Below are positions 35,612 through 44,739 of a DNA stretch of 64,000 nucleotides, in pieces (positions within the stretch are counted from its first letter, which is position 1; every line of letters starts with the position of its first letter). A program made the position numbers and the translations under genes. Under the pieces are notes generated by a model. The model had not been told where the DNA came from, ran no database searches, and saw nothing but the letters and a program-made list of their open reading frames with translations. The stretch is from Pseudochrobactrum kiredjianiae (GTDB taxonomy: Bacteria > Pseudomonadota > Alphaproteobacteria > Rhizobiales > Rhizobiaceae): positions 1-64,000 of the forward strand of contig NZ_JAUCBM010000016.1 of assembly GCF_030362795.1 (NCBI RefSeq). Direction: 5' to 3'.

Positions 35612-36065
35612 ATTTCACTTCTTCAACCTGTAATAGACCGTCGAGATATTCCCGCACAATGATAACTGTTCCTGCTGGCAAATCTGCACCGGTAACCCGC
35701 CACAGCGTATCATCAAAACGAGCGCGTCCGTGACCGTTGACAATCGGTTCCTCCAGCGTCGTCCGCATGCCGATCAGCTGATCGGCTCTGCGGTTGAGCA
35801 AAGGCTCGTCACTATTCTGTTCCCGCGGATTGAAATAGCGGCGTCCGATCAGCACAAAAATCACTGACAAGATCATGAAAAGCAGCAATTGCATTTGCCA
35901 GCTTGCCATGAAGCTGAGGCCGGTAAATGCAAACAGGCTGGTTACCAGAGCAGCAAAGCCGATCCAGATCAGGAAGACACCCGGTGTCACCAGTTCCAGA
36001 AACAACAGAACCAGCCCGAGAACGACCCAGTTCCAGATACCCAATGCTGCGAGCATATCCGGCAT
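35610..36065 (-). CDS. NfeD-like membrane protein (YbbK type)
   Basis: A 151-residue protein with two to three membrane helices (about 10-30, 33-50, 55-73) and a C-terminal OB-fold domain (about 90-148: IGMRTTLEEPIVNGHGRARF, DLPAGTVIIVREYLDGLLQV). Short NfeD proteins pair with SPFH proteins as membrane-microdomain partners, probably for membrane protein quality control; the exact role is unsettled. Its ATG overlaps the stop of the upstream SPFH gene in the form TAATG, showing translational coupling and supporting a physical partnership. Confidence 0.92.
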   Translation of the reverse strand: MPDMLAALGIWNWVVLGLVLLFLELVTPGVFLIWIGFAALVTSLFAFTGLSFMASWQMQLLLFMILSVIFVLIGRRYFNPREQNSDEPLLNRRADQLIGMRTTLEEPIVNGHGRARFDDTLWRVTGADLPAGTVIIVREYLDGLLQVEEVK

Positions 36066-37147
36066 TAGCGTGACCCTGTCGGCGGTACGCGATTGCCGAT
36101 AATATGGTTCGGAACCGAGACGTAATCGGCAGAACCGCTGCGTGTTGTACCATCATTACGGGCAGGAGCCGCTTTGGCCGGTGCTTTGCGCGGTGTCGCG
36201 GATGGTGAATTTTGCTCGTCGCCTGCACCGGAATTACCGAAAACCTCTTTGGCAATCGCGCCGATGCCGCCCAGCGAGCCGATCAGTGAGGTGGCTTCAA
36301 GCGGCATCATAATGATCTTATGATTTTTGGCAGATGCCATTTCAGAGAGTGCGGTCGTATATTTTTGTGCAATAAAATAGTTCAGCGCCTGCACGTCACC
36401 CTGCGCAATCGCTTCAGACACCATAGTTGTCGCTTTGGCCTCCGCCTCAGCCAAACGCTCACGGGCTTCCGCTTCACGGTAGGCGGCCTCACGCTTACCT
36501 TCCGCTTCAAGAATTTGCGACTGTTTCAGACCTTCGGCACGCAGAATTTGCGCGTTACGGTCACCTTCTGCTTCCAGAACCTGCGCACGTTTATCGCGTT
36601 CGGCTTTCATCTGGCGCGCCATAGAATCGATCAGATCTTTCGGCGGGTTGATGTCTTTGATTTCAACGCGGGTGATTTTGATACCCCACGGATGCGCAGC
36701 CTGATCCAGCACACGCAACAGGCGATCATTGATCGTGTCGCGGTTTGAGAGCAGTTCGTCCAGATCCATCGAGCCCATAACGGTACGGATATTGGTCATG
36801 GTCAGGTTGAGGATTGCATATTGCAGGTCGGAGACCTGATAGGCAGCCTGTGCTGCATTCAATACCTGAAAGAACGCCACCGCATCCACCGATGTGGTGG
36901 CGTTATCGCGGGTAATCACTTCTTGTGTCGGAACATCAAGCACCTGTTCCATCATATTGAGGCGTGCGCCGACGCGATCAAAAAAAGGGACGATCATGTT
37001 CAGACCCGGCGACAAAGTGCGGGTATAACGGCCAAAACGCTCAACGGTAAAATTGGAGCCCTGAGGTACAATTTTAATACCGGCATACAGTGTAAAAATA
37101 ACCACTGCGGCTAAAATCAGCAGGGCAAGATTTGCTCCGAATTCCAT
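36065..37147 (-). CDS. qmcA: SPFH/band-7 (stomatin-like, QmcA type) protein
   Basis: A 360-residue inner membrane protein with one N-terminal helix (about 5-25, [20 protein letters not shown]). The SPFH domain (about 28-190) has [20 protein letters not shown] and [17 protein letters not shown] charged coiled coil (about 190-250) is rich in Glu/Ala/Arg repeats ([20 protein letters not shown]). A low-complexity tail is rich in Ala/Pro/Thr. Stomatin-like proteins scaffold membrane microdomains and regulate FtsH-type proteases. It is coupled to the downstream nfeD-like gene. The ribosome binding site AAAGGAA lies about 8 bases before the ATG. Confidence 0.93.
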   Translation of the reverse strand: MEFGANLALLILAAVVIFTLYAGIKIVPQGSNFTVERFGRYTRTLSPGLNMIVPFFDRVGARLNMMEQVLDVPTQEVITRDNATTSVDAVAFFQVLNAAQAAYQVSDLQYAILNLTMTNIRTVMGSMDLDELLSNRDTINDRLLRVLDQAAHPWGIKITRVEIKDINPPKDLIDSMARQMKAERDKRAQVLEAEGDRNAQILRAEGLKQSQILEAEGKREAAYREAEARERLAEAEAKATTMVSEAIAQGDVQALNYFIAQKYTTALSEMASAKNHKIIMMPLEATSLIGSLGGIGAIAKEVFGNSGAGDEQNSPSATPRKAPAKAAPARNDGTTRSGSADYVSVPNHIIGNRVPPTGSR

Positions 37148-37199
37148 TCTGGTTCCTTTTTAATCGGCCGGAAAATATAATGGTGTTATTCTAAATGTC

Positions 37200-38246
37200 T
37201 TAGACCCAGCCTTGCAATTCACGGCGCACGAGATCTTCAATCACGCGCATGCCAAGGTCGGTATCATTGAGGCACGGAATATGGCTGAAATTTTCACCGC
37301 CATTTTCATGGAAAGCTTCGGCGGCTTCATTGCCGATTTCATCCACGGTTTCAAGACAGTCGGAGACAAAGCCCGGATTGAACACGGCCACAGATTTAAT
37401 GCCGTTTTTCGGCATGTCTTCGATGGTTTTATCCGTATAAGGCTGGAGCCATTCCTCAGGGCCGAAACGCGACTGGAAGGTGCTGATGAGTGTGTTCTCA
37501 TCCCAGCCGAGGCGCGCGCGTAGCAGGCGGGTAGTTTCAAGACACTGCTGCGGATAAGGATCGCCGCGGCGTGCATAGCTCTGCGGGATACCGTGATAAG
37601 AGGCAACCACCACCTGCGGCTCGAAATCAAGTTTGGCGATGTGTTCTTCAATTGAGCGTGCCAGCGCATCAATATAGACCGGCTCATGCTGATAGGATGG
37701 CACAGTGCGTACTGCTGGCATGAAACGGAGCTTGTTCAGCGCATCATTGAGTTTCTCAATTACGCTGCCGGTGGTTGAAGAAGAATATTGCGGATAGAGC
37801 GGGAAGGCGACAATACGGGTGCAACCCTGTTCGCGCAGGCGGGTCAGCACATCTTCAATGGAAGGCTGGCCATAGCGCATGGCCCAATCAACCACGACAT
37901 TGCCGAGATCGGACAGGCGGGCGCCGAGCTGGTCGCTCTGTGAGCGCGTATAGGTACGCAAAGGTGATTCATCGCGCTCACGGTTCCAGATGCGATCGTA
38001 GAGTGCGCCGGATTTTTTAGGACGTGTATTGAGTACGATCCCGAACAGGATTGGATACCACAATGCTTTCGGCCATTCGATCACGCGGGAATCCATCAGA
38101 AATTCACGCAAATAGCGGCGCATAGATGTGCGGTCAGTGCCATCAGGTGTGCCCAGATTAATCAGCATAACCCCTGTTTTTTCAAGCACAGGTTTTGCTT
38201 GTACCGGCTGGGCGAATGTCGATTGGCTCATCACATCATCATGCAT
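37200..38246 (-). CDS. hemH: Ferrochelatase
   Basis: A 348-residue enzyme inserting ferrous iron into protoporphyrin IX, the last step of protoheme synthesis. Family marks are GVMLINLGTPDG near residue 26, LREFLMDSRVIEWP, the catalytic-His signature VVASYHGIPQSYARRGDPY near 215 and FQSRFGPEEWLQPYTD with the conserved Glu near 265. The start at 38246 (MHDDVMSQ) is chosen because it matches family length; the frame extends further to 38351 through unlike sequence. Upstream (38281-38409) are short direct repeats and a 9-bp dyad that could be a regulatory site. Confidence 0.96.
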   Translation of the reverse strand: MHDDVMSQSTFAQPVQAKPVLEKTGVMLINLGTPDGTDRTSMRRYLREFLMDSRVIEWPKALWYPILFGIVLNTRPKKSGALYDRIWNRERDESPLRTYTRSQSDQLGARLSDLGNVVVDWAMRYGQPSIEDVLTRLREQGCTRIVAFPLYPQYSSSTTGSVIEKLNDALNKLRFMPAVRTVPSYQHEPVYIDALARSIEEHIAKLDFEPQVVVASYHGIPQSYARRGDPYPQQCLETTRLLRARLGWDENTLISTFQSRFGPEEWLQPYTDKTIEDMPKNGIKSVAVFNPGFVSDCLETVDEIGNEAAEAFHENGGENFSHIPCLNDTDLGMRVIEDLVRRELQGWV

Positions 38247-38280
38247 GGTTTTGTCTCTATCCTGATGAGGCAACTTCCTG

Positions 38281-38334
38281 TTGTGCCGGTGCCAGACTTG
38301 GCCAGAGGCTGGCCGAGAGTGGCCGAGACTGGCA
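38281..38334. repeat. Short imperfect direct repeats upstream of hemH
   Basis: Four to five successive TGGCC(A/G)GAG-like units about 10-12 bases apart. The segment GTGCCAGACTTGGC equals the core of hairpin B in the dispersed repeat family, suggesting a decayed copy. Confidence 0.5.
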
Positions 38335-38384
38335 AAATTCCGGATCAACAAAAGCTGCCGAATAAATTTTACCTATCATAACAG

Positions 38385-38409
38385 TATTCTGGCCAGCATA
38401 GCCAGAATA
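38385..38409. promoter_or_regulatory. Perfect 9-bp dyad upstream of hemH
   Basis: TATTCTGGC (38385-38393) and GCCAGAATA (38401-38409), spacer 7. It lies about 140 bases before hemH and 38 bases beyond the end of the nucleotidase gene. It may be an operator, or a weak transcription-end hairpin for the nucleotidase gene, which has no other terminator. Confidence 0.45.
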
Positions 38410-38446
38410 TAACTATAATATGAGGGCAGAACTCAAACTATAATTG

Positions 38447-40219
38447 TCAAGGTGAAGCAGGAGCACCGGTTTTCAAACTTGCACCAACCGGCAGATGGCG
38501 AGGCTTATAATGCCGGTTCTGCTGAAACAGCTCTTTCCATTTCATCCCATTGCCATAAAGAGCTTCGGCGATAGTCCAATAGCTATCACCTTTTTGGATT
38601 GTATAGGCTTGTGGCGTAGCTGGCTCAGGTGCTTTTGCCGCTTGCTGGGTGTCGCCGGAATAGGGCGAGTGTGTCTGCAAATATTCAGCCGTGACCTGAT
38701 CCAGAGACGGTCCATAATCATAGGCCTTCTCAGCTTTCTCAGCGATCATCGTATAGCCATCGCCGCCAGTGCGCAGATAGTCCGTTGCAGCAATGCCATA
38801 GAGCTTATTATCATCCAGTGGTTGCCAGTTTTTATTTGTGTCTTGCATTTCGACTGTGCCGATACGTTGTCCGGCAGGTTTGGCAATATCCATTGTGAAC
38901 CTGATGCCCGCGACCTGCGGATAGCGGCCTGCTCCTTTTTCGATCTGGCTGACGCCGTTTTCCAGCGCCGCACGTAAGTCGCTGCCTTTGATCTGGAAGG
39001 TTGCAACCGTATTCTGGAATGGCAGTACGACCAGCACATCGCCCATCGTGACTTCACCTGCTTTAATGGAAGCGCGTAAAGCGCCGCCGTTAATGAGTGC
39101 TGCTGTAATCCCCTGATCGCGGACACGATCAAGCATGGCACTGGTCACCAGATCGCCCATCGGGCATTGCTGTGTACGACAGCTAACGGCAGAACCGTCG
39201 ATCAGCTTGGTTGCCTCGGCAACGCGGCGGGTTTTCAGCGCTTCAATCGGCTTGGCCATTTCTGCTATACGCTTTGCCAGTTGTTCATCCGGTTTAATGG
39301 AGGCATCCAGCCGGATAGGGGCGCCAGAGGCGGATTTGAGATTGCCGGCATCATCAAAATCCAGCACCAGCTTACCCAGATATTGCGTATAGGCAGAAGC
39401 GGTTACCACCGGCACCATTTTGCCTGACGGATTTTTAACCAGAGTAGGATAGGGGCCGGAAGCGCGCGCATTGTCACCGAGCAGTGTGTGGCTGTGTCCG
39501 CCGACAATGGCGTCCAGATCATCCAATTCTGCCGCCAGTTTTTGATCTTCATCATAACCCAGATGGGTGAGAGCGATGATCTTGGTAACGCCCTGTTGTT
39601 TCAGCTCGGGGATCAGGCGCTGCAGTGTTTCTTTAGCATCGAGAAAGCGCAGGTCTTTACCAGGCCGCGCAATCGCTACCGTATCCGGTGTGGTCAGGCC
39701 GATAATGCCGATCTTTTCACCGCCAACAGTTTTAACAAGATAAGGTGCGAACTTGCCGTGAATGGGGGAGGTGTCAGCACTTTCAATATTGGCTGAGAGA
39801 ACCGGTAGCCGGATTGCATTTAAGAAAGGTGCCAGCCCGTCTTGGCCAAGGTCAAATTCATGATTACCGAGTGCCATGGCATCATAGCCGATGGCATTCA
39901 TGAACTCGGCATTATCCACGCCCTTATAGGTGGTGAAAAACAGCGAACCCTGAAACTGATCACCGGCATCCAGAACCAGCACATTGTCTGTCTTGGCGCG
40001 CTCTGCATCAATGGCCGCCTTCAGCCGTGCCATACCGCCGAAACATTGTTGCTCAGCACTTTCCTTGGCTGAGCAGGTTGCATCATATTTGTTGACCTCC
40101 TCAATACGGGAATGCGTATCATTGGTGTGGAGGATGGTCAGAGCATAATCAGCATAGGCAGGCAGTGACAGGGCTGTAAGGCTTGCACTGCAGATCAGGA
40201 TTTTAAACAGTCGGGACAT
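38447..40219 (-). CDS. Periplasmic 5'-nucleotidase (UshA-like) with C-terminal LysM domain
   Basis: A 590-residue secreted metallophosphoesterase. The signal peptide (1-23) ends at LPAYA. The calcineurin-like domain has TILHTNDTHSR near residue 28, DAGDQFQGS, ALGNHEFDLG, ALTHLGYDED and GGHSHTLL, the usual two-metal ligands. The 5'-nucleotidase C-terminal domain (about 345-500) has NGGALRASIKAGEVTMGDV and the stacking-type YGIAATDYLRTGGDGY. A LysM module (about 537-583, YTIQKGDSYWTIAEALYGNG) is not part of classical UshA and should anchor the enzyme to peptidoglycan. It would hydrolyse extracellular nucleotides to nucleosides and phosphate. ATG 40219 follows GGAGAGAA; it is preferred over 40246. 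Confidence 0.93.
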   Translation of the reverse strand: MSRLFKILICSASLTALSLPAYADYALTILHTNDTHSRIEEVNKYDATCSAKESAEQQCFGGMARLKAAIDAERAKTDNVLVLDAGDQFQGSLFFTTYKGVDNAEFMNAIGYDAMALGNHEFDLGQDGLAPFLNAIRLPVLSANIESADTSPIHGKFAPYLVKTVGGEKIGIIGLTTPDTVAIARPGKDLRFLDAKETLQRLIPELKQQGVTKIIALTHLGYDEDQKLAAELDDLDAIVGGHSHTLLGDNARASGPYPTLVKNPSGKMVPVVTASAYTQYLGKLVLDFDDAGNLKSASGAPIRLDASIKPDEQLAKRIAEMAKPIEALKTRRVAEATKLIDGSAVSCRTQQCPMGDLVTSAMLDRVRDQGITAALINGGALRASIKAGEVTMGDVLVVLPFQNTVATFQIKGSDLRAALENGVSQIEKGAGRYPQVAGIRFTMDIAKPAGQRIGTVEMQDTNKNWQPLDDNKLYGIAATDYLRTGGDGYTMIAEKAEKAYDYGPSLDQVTAEYLQTHSPYSGDTQQAAKAPEPATPQAYTIQKGDSYWTIAEALYGNGMKWKELFQQNRHYKPRHLPVGASLKTGAPASP

Positions 40220-40305
40220 GGTTCTCTCCGCTGACAGATTATTCAAAATAGCATGATAATATGACGAATGCTCTTTGCATCTCCCTATTTTGGGATGCCA
40301 GAACG

Positions 40306-40336
40306 CAAAAACGCCCGCAGCTTGCTACGGGCGTTT
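40306..40336 (-). terminator. Terminator of the omp10-like gene
   Basis: Minus strand: ACGCCCG (40328-40334) pairs with CGGGCGT (40311-40317) with a 10-base loop that can pair further (TAGC with GCTG), followed by TTTTTGCG. Confidence 0.8.
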
Positions 40337-40358
40337 CTGAATTTCAAAGCGCAGTGGT

Positions 40359-40739
40359 TCAGGCTTTACGTGTCAGCGAGAACTGCGAACCTGTCGATGT
40401 GGTGCAATTGAGCTGTGACTGGGTTACCTGTGCGCAATTGACCTTGGATGTGGTGCCGCGAACGATTGAACGCATATCAATTTCCACCAGACGCGGAGAC
40501 AGATAACGGTAATTACCTTCTGCCAGCTTTTCATTGGTGTCTGTTGTACGGGTTTCAAAAATACCGCCGTTGAAATTGGATGTAATGCCGTTGGCATCAA
40601 CCCAGCCACCGTCAAGACCGGCATTGGCCGGACGGGTAGGAACATTGTTGCCACCGCCATCATTGATCGGGCCATAGGTTGTACAGGCAGCAAGTGTGGC
40701 AGCCAAACAAAGGGATGCGGCCGTGCGGAATGTTTTCAT
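40359..40739 (-). CDS. omp10: Outer membrane lipoprotein, Omp10 family
   Basis: A 126-residue lipoprotein. The signal peptide has lipobox LAAC with lipidated Cys19, then a Gly/Asn-rich linker. The globular domain begins GLDGGWVDANGITSNFNGG and contains FETRTTDTNEKLAEGNYRYL, closely resembling Brucella Omp10 as I remember it, then Cys residues in SKVNCAQV and QLNCTTS that may form a disulphide. Omp10 is a surface-exposed minor outer membrane lipoprotein of Brucella that affects envelope properties and virulence; its biochemical activity is unclear. The fold may be related to AprI/Inh protease inhibitors. GGGAGAGC lies 8 bases before the ATG. Confidence 0.9.
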   Translation of the reverse strand: MKTFRTAASLCLAATLAACTTYGPINDGGGNNVPTRPANAGLDGGWVDANGITSNFNGGIFETRTTDTNEKLAEGNYRYLSPRLVEIDMRSIVRGTTSKVNCAQVTQSQLNCTTSTGSQFSLTRKA

Positions 40740-40913
40740 AAGCGAGCTCTCCCGGGATTCTGCAAAATTTTTATAGTAATTTGATGTATGGAATTGCTGC
40801 TAAATACAAGAGCATTATAGGTTTCTTAACCATCAAGAGCCTTGTATCTGTTGCTTTTTTACCTCACATCTTGGTGTTCGTAGCATTTTGGGTTTGTTTT
40901 TGTGGTGGGAAAG

Positions 40914-41025
40914 TTAGAGCATTTCACATTCAAGTTGGGTTACTTGAATGGCATGAGAATGCGTCAAACTAAAGAATCTAGAGCCAGCGCCATGATCTAA
41001 GCTGGATGTAAACCGCTCTAGAATG
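40914..41025. repeat. Diverged palindromic intergenic repeat
   Basis: TTAGAGCATTTCACATTCAA, an inner CAAGT/ACTTG hairpin, a GAGAATGCG stretch, then TAGAGCCAGC ... GCTGGA and an outer TCTAGAGC/GCTCTAGA pair. Related to the copy at 29639 by the shared GAGCATTTC head. It occupies most of the gap between omp10 and the pabC-like gene. Confidence 0.7.
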
Positions 41026-41053
41026 TAAGCATGGCATTTTGAGGCCGGTTTTG

Positions 41054-41695
41054 TCAGGCTTTCACTGCAAGCCGCGCTGCAATCATACCGCGCAATGAAT
41101 TTCCGACAAAAATTGCTTTGGCATTTTGCAAATCCTGCATGGTGAGGATTGCGGTTTTGGCTTTGCCGCTTTGCAGTAATTCCTGCCGGAATACACCACT
41201 GAGCAAGCCGCATTCCAAAGGCGGCGTCATCAACAGGTCATCGCCCATATCAATGAAAAGAGAAGTAATCGTGCCTTCGCATAATTCATCTTTTTCATTG
41301 AGTAGCAGGACTTCATCCGCTTGCATTGGCGTGAACTCTGCCCGTGCGGTCTCGTAAATTTCTCGGCGGGTGGTTTTGTGACGTAGCAACGGGTCAGTGC
41401 TGTTGAGGCGTGTTTCAGCAACCGCCAAAACCCAGTGCGTATCTGTGCTCAGGGGCTGGAACGGCGCGGTGATGATATCAGTCCTGCCGTCAGGCATTAA
41501 ACAAAGCCGGACACGCAAAGCCTGATCGCCTTTGCCATGTGATTGTAGCTCTGCGCGGATAATAGCCTCATCAAAGACAAAGCCGAGTTCTTTTGCTGAA
41601 GATTGCAGGCGCTGCAAATGTTGCTCTAATCGCAGAAAACCATTGGCAGGCTCAAAGCGCAAAGTTTCGATCAGACCAAAATCAGGTTTTTGCAT
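41054..41695 (-). CDS. pabC: Aminodeoxychorismate lyase-like class IV aminotransferase
   Basis: A 213-residue PLP protein of fold type IV. Visible are LIETLRFEPANGFLRLEQHL at the N-terminus, the Schiff-base Lys in LLRHKTTRREIYE near residue 105, LLNEKDELCEGTITSLFI near 131 and GLLSGVFRQELL near 162. The lyase splits 4-amino-4-deoxychorismate to p-aminobenzoate and pyruvate for folate synthesis. It is shorter than E. coli PabC (269 residues), as expected for the compact alphaproteobacterial form. It lies 9 bases after pabB on the same strand, which fixes the pathway. Confidence 0.9.
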   Translation of the reverse strand: MQKPDFGLIETLRFEPANGFLRLEQHLQRLQSSAKELGFVFDEAIIRAELQSHGKGDQALRVRLCLMPDGRTDIITAPFQPLSTDTHWVLAVAETRLNSTDPLLRHKTTRREIYETARAEFTPMQADEVLLLNEKDELCEGTITSLFIDMGDDLLMTPPLECGLLSGVFRQELLQSGKAKTAILTMQDLQNAKAIFVGNSLRGMIAARLAVKA

Positions 41696-41704
41696 TTTGG
41701 CACC

Positions 41705-42877
41705 TCATGTGCCGGAGACATGGCTGTCACCGGTTGCATAACGGGCTTTCAGCAGACATTCGGCATATTCGGCCTCTGCGGTTGAATCATAGACCACACC
41801 GCCGCCGACATTGAGAACGGCTTCTCCGTCAGAATAAAGTGACAGCGTACGGATGGCGACGTTGAAACGCATTTCGCCTGATGGGGCGATCCAGCCGATA
41901 GAGCCGCAATACATGTCGCGAGCCTGTTGCTCCAGCGCATGAAGAATTGTCATGGCGCTGATTTTAGGCGCGCCGGTAATTGAGCCGCAGGGGAACAGTG
42001 CTGCAAAAACCTGTCGGATTGTGAGATCGGGCAGAAGTTTAGCCCGTACATGGCTGACCATTTGATGCACAGTCGGATAGCGCTCGACATGGAACAGTTT
42101 GGGTACCGAAAGACTACCGACTTCGCTAATAAGCGAGATATCATTACGCAGTAAATCCACGATCATGCGGTTTTCGGCCTGACTTTTCTCGTCGTGGATC
42201 AGAAAATCACGAAAGGCATCGTCCTCATGCGGGGTTTGTCCCCGCGGCGTAGTGCCCTTCATCGGATGGGTTTCAATCCAGCCGTCTTTATCAACCTCAA
42301 AGAAAAGCTCCGGTGAGCGAGACAGGATAAGCGGTGCCTTGTCTTGCGGCATCAGGTTGATAAATGCACTGTAGCGCACCGGCTGGCGTTTGCTCAGTTC
42401 GTTAAACAGGGCTTCCGGCGCGCCATGATACTGTGCCGTGATCGGAAAGGTCAGGTTGCCCTGATAGCAATCACCTTCCCGCAAATGACGGTGCAGACGA
42501 TCAAAGCACCGCTGATAATCGCTCTGTGACCAACCGGCGTGGAAGTTTGAGAGACCGGCATTGGTGTCTTCTGGCGGCGTGTCGTCAGATATAGTCGCGG
42601 GTGGTTCATTGAAAACGCCAAAGCACATCAGTGGCACGCGGCGGTTTTCCGGCAATAATGGTGCCAGCTTCGGCTCCAGCAAAAAGCCTGCTTCATAGCT
42701 GAAATAGCCAGCCAGCCATTTTCCTTGACGGCGTGCCGCTTCCAGTGCAGCAAAACCCGCCTCAAAATCCGAAGCCTGCTCGATGATGATCAATTGCTCA
42801 GGATTGTTGAACAGCATGGACTGCTGTTCAACATCATCACGAAACAGGATAGTGGCTTCAGAAGAATGCGGGATCAC
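41705..42877 (-). CDS. pabB: Aminodeoxychorismate synthase component I
   Basis: A 390-residue chorismate-binding enzyme that aminates chorismate to 4-amino-4-deoxychorismate for folate synthesis. Marks are SRSPELFFEVDKDGWIETHP, the PMKGTTPRG motif with the PabB-specific Lys near 225, NRMIVDLLRNDIS, ALFPCGSITGAPK and the C-terminal NVGGGVVYDSTAEAEY. Glutamine amidotransferase partner pabA is not in the window. The order pepF-pabB-pabC with gaps of 5 and 9 bases indicates a transcription unit; pepF is its upstream member. Confidence 0.95.
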   Translation of the reverse strand: MIPHSSEATILFRDDVEQQSMLFNNPEQLIIIEQASDFEAGFAALEAARRQGKWLAGYFSYEAGFLLEPKLAPLLPENRRVPLMCFGVFNEPPATISDDTPPEDTNAGLSNFHAGWSQSDYQRCFDRLHRHLREGDCYQGNLTFPITAQYHGAPEALFNELSKRQPVRYSAFINLMPQDKAPLILSRSPELFFEVDKDGWIETHPMKGTTPRGQTPHEDDAFRDFLIHDEKSQAENRMIVDLLRNDISLISEVGSLSVPKLFHVERYPTVHQMVSHVRAKLLPDLTIRQVFAALFPCGSITGAPKISAMTILHALEQQARDMYCGSIGWIAPSGEMRFNVAIRTLSLYSDGEAVLNVGGGVVYDSTAEAEYAECLLKARYATGDSHVSGT

Positions 42878-42882
42878 AGCGA

Positions 42883-44739
42883 TCAGTCTTCCATCGCTTC
42901 CAGCTCATCGATCATGCCTTCAATGACCGACAGACCCTGCTGCCAGAACGCCGGATCAGATGCATCGAGACCAAATGGTGCCAGCAGTTCTGAATGATGG
43001 CGGGTGCCGCCAGCCTTCAGCATGTCGAAATATTTGTCCTGAAAGCCTTCAGGATTGTTCTGATAAACCGCATAGAGCGAGTTCACGAGGCAATCACCGA
43101 ATGCATAGGCATAGACATAAAATGGCGAATGGATGAAGTGCGGAATGTATGTCCAGAAGCTCTCATAGCCCGGGTTGAGGCGAATTGCCGGACCTAAGCT
43201 TGAGCGCTGCACTTCCATCCAGATTTCACCGATCTGTTCAGCGGTCAGTTCGCCGTTTTTGCGCTCGGTATGCACTTTGCGTTCAAACTCATAGAAGGCG
43301 ATCTGGCGCACAACAGTATTGATCATGTCTTCGGTTTTTTGCGCGAGCATAGCTTTACGCTCACGCTTGTCCTTGGCTTTTGCGAGCAGGGACTGGAAGG
43401 TGAGCATTTCCCCGAAAACCGATGCGGTTTCTGCCAAAGTCAGCGGGGTGGATGCCATCAATGCGCCCTGCTTCGCAGCCAGCACCTGATGCACACCGTG
43501 ACCCAGCTCATGGGCAAGGGTCATCACATCGCGCGGCTTACCGAGATAGTTGAGCAGCACATAAGGATGTGCGGAAGGCACGGTCGGATGCGCAAAAGCC
43601 CCCGGTGCTTTGCCGAGGCGGCTTGGGGCGTCAATCCAGTTCTTGTCAAAAAAGTCGCGGGCAATATCGGCCATTTCCGGCGCAAAGCCTGCATAGGCAT
43701 CAAGCACAGTCGCTTTTGCCTCATCCCAGCCGATTGTCGCCTGTGAGCTTTCCGGCAGCGGTGCGTTGCGATCCCAGTTGTCGAGTTGCTCAAGACCAAG
43801 CCATTTGGCTTTCAGCGCATAATAGCGATGTGAAATACGCGGATAAGCATCATTGACCGCTCTGGCCAGTGCATCGACAACTTCGCGTTCCACGCGGTTG
43901 GCCAGGTGACGGCTGTCAGCAATATCTTCAAAACCTCGCCAGCGATCGGAAATTTCCTTATCCTTGGCCAGCGTGTTGGTAATCAGCGTAAAGAGGCGCA
44001 GATTTTCACCAAAGGTTTTGGAAAGCGCTGCCGATGCTTTTTTGCGCGTTGCGCCATCGGCATCCTGCAACATGGTCAGCACCGGCTCAATCGGCAGTTC
44101 ATTACCGTCGATTGTAAAGCGCAAACCGCTCATGGTTTCATCAAACAGGCGGTTCCAAGCGCCAAAACCGGTGACGGATTTTTCATGGAACAGCGCTTCG
44201 GTCTTATCATCCAGCTGATAAGGCTTGTCTTTACGCAGATCAACCAGCCACGGCTTATAGTGGCCAATGGCCGGATTGTCAGTGATTGCCTTGTCAAGCA
44301 GGGCATCATCAATGCGGTTAAGTTCCAGCGAGAAGAAAATCAGATGGCTGCTGGCATCAGTCAGCTTCTGCTGCACGTCACCATAGAGCTTGGCATTGGT
44401 CGCGCTGGATGTATCATCCGCATAGAGCAGACCTGCATAGGAGTAGATGCGCCCCATCAGCTCTTCAAGCTGCTCGAATTCTTTGATCGCATCGGCGAAA
44501 TTGCCGCCTTGTGCCTTGGAGACTTCCGCTTCCAGCTTGCCTTTCCATTTGGTTTCAAAGGCAACGGAGCGCTCCGCTGAGAGTTTAAGGTCTTGGCTGA
44601 GTTCAGGACTATCCGGCGCAGGGTAAAGATCGGTGAGGTTCCAGCGTGGCAGATTGCTCAGATCCGTTGATGCTGCGGCCTGTGCTTGCGGTGCATCGGC
44701 TGGCATGCGGAGAAACTCTGCGTGGTTGTGTAAATTCAT
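42883..44739 (-). CDS. pepF: Oligoendopeptidase F, M3 family
   Basis: Cytoplasmic zinc metallopeptidase (618 residues) degrading short peptides. The catalytic motif H410-E-L-G-H414 in LAHELGHGVHQVLA and downstream LTLAETASVFGEML with the third zinc ligand Glu are both visible. The N-terminal helical region starts NLPRWNLTDLYPAPDSPELS, the standard M3B beginning. Length is typical of the pepF/M3 clade. It has a substrate-channel rather than secretory function; there is no signal peptide. First gene of a likely pepF-pabB-pabC unit. A weak GAGG lies 11 bases before the ATG. Confidence 0.95.
   Translation of the reverse strand: MNLHNHAEFLRMPADAPQAQAAASTDLSNLPRWNLTDLYPAPDSPELSQDLKLSAERSVAFETKWKGKLEAEVSKAQGGNFADAIKEFEQLEELMGRIYSYAGLLYADDTSSATNAKLYGDVQQKLTDASSHLIFFSLELNRIDDALLDKAITDNPAIGHYKPWLVDLRKDKPYQLDDKTEALFHEKSVTGFGAWNRLFDETMSGLRFTIDGNELPIEPVLTMLQDADGATRKKASAALSKTFGENLRLFTLITNTLAKDKEISDRWRGFEDIADSRHLANRVEREVVDALARAVNDAYPRISHRYYALKAKWLGLEQLDNWDRNAPLPESSQATIGWDEAKATVLDAYAGFAPEMADIARDFFDKNWIDAPSRLGKAPGAFAHPTVPSAHPYVLLNYLGKPRDVMTLAHELGHGVHQVLAAKQGALMASTPLTLAETASVFGEMLTFQSLLAKAKDKRERKAMLAQKTEDMINTVVRQIAFYEFERKVHTERKNGELTAEQIGEIWMEVQRSSLGPAIRLNPGYESFWTYIPHFIHSPFYVYAYAFGDCLVNSLYAVYQNNPEGFQDKYFDMLKAGGTRHHSELLAPFGLDASDPAFWQQGLSVIEGMIDELEAMED

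Noticed and set aside
40781-40972. 63-codon plus-strand frame with hydrophobic stretch between omp10 and pabC
   Set aside because: No ribosome binding site, runs into the intergenic repeat at 40914 and has no recognisable features.
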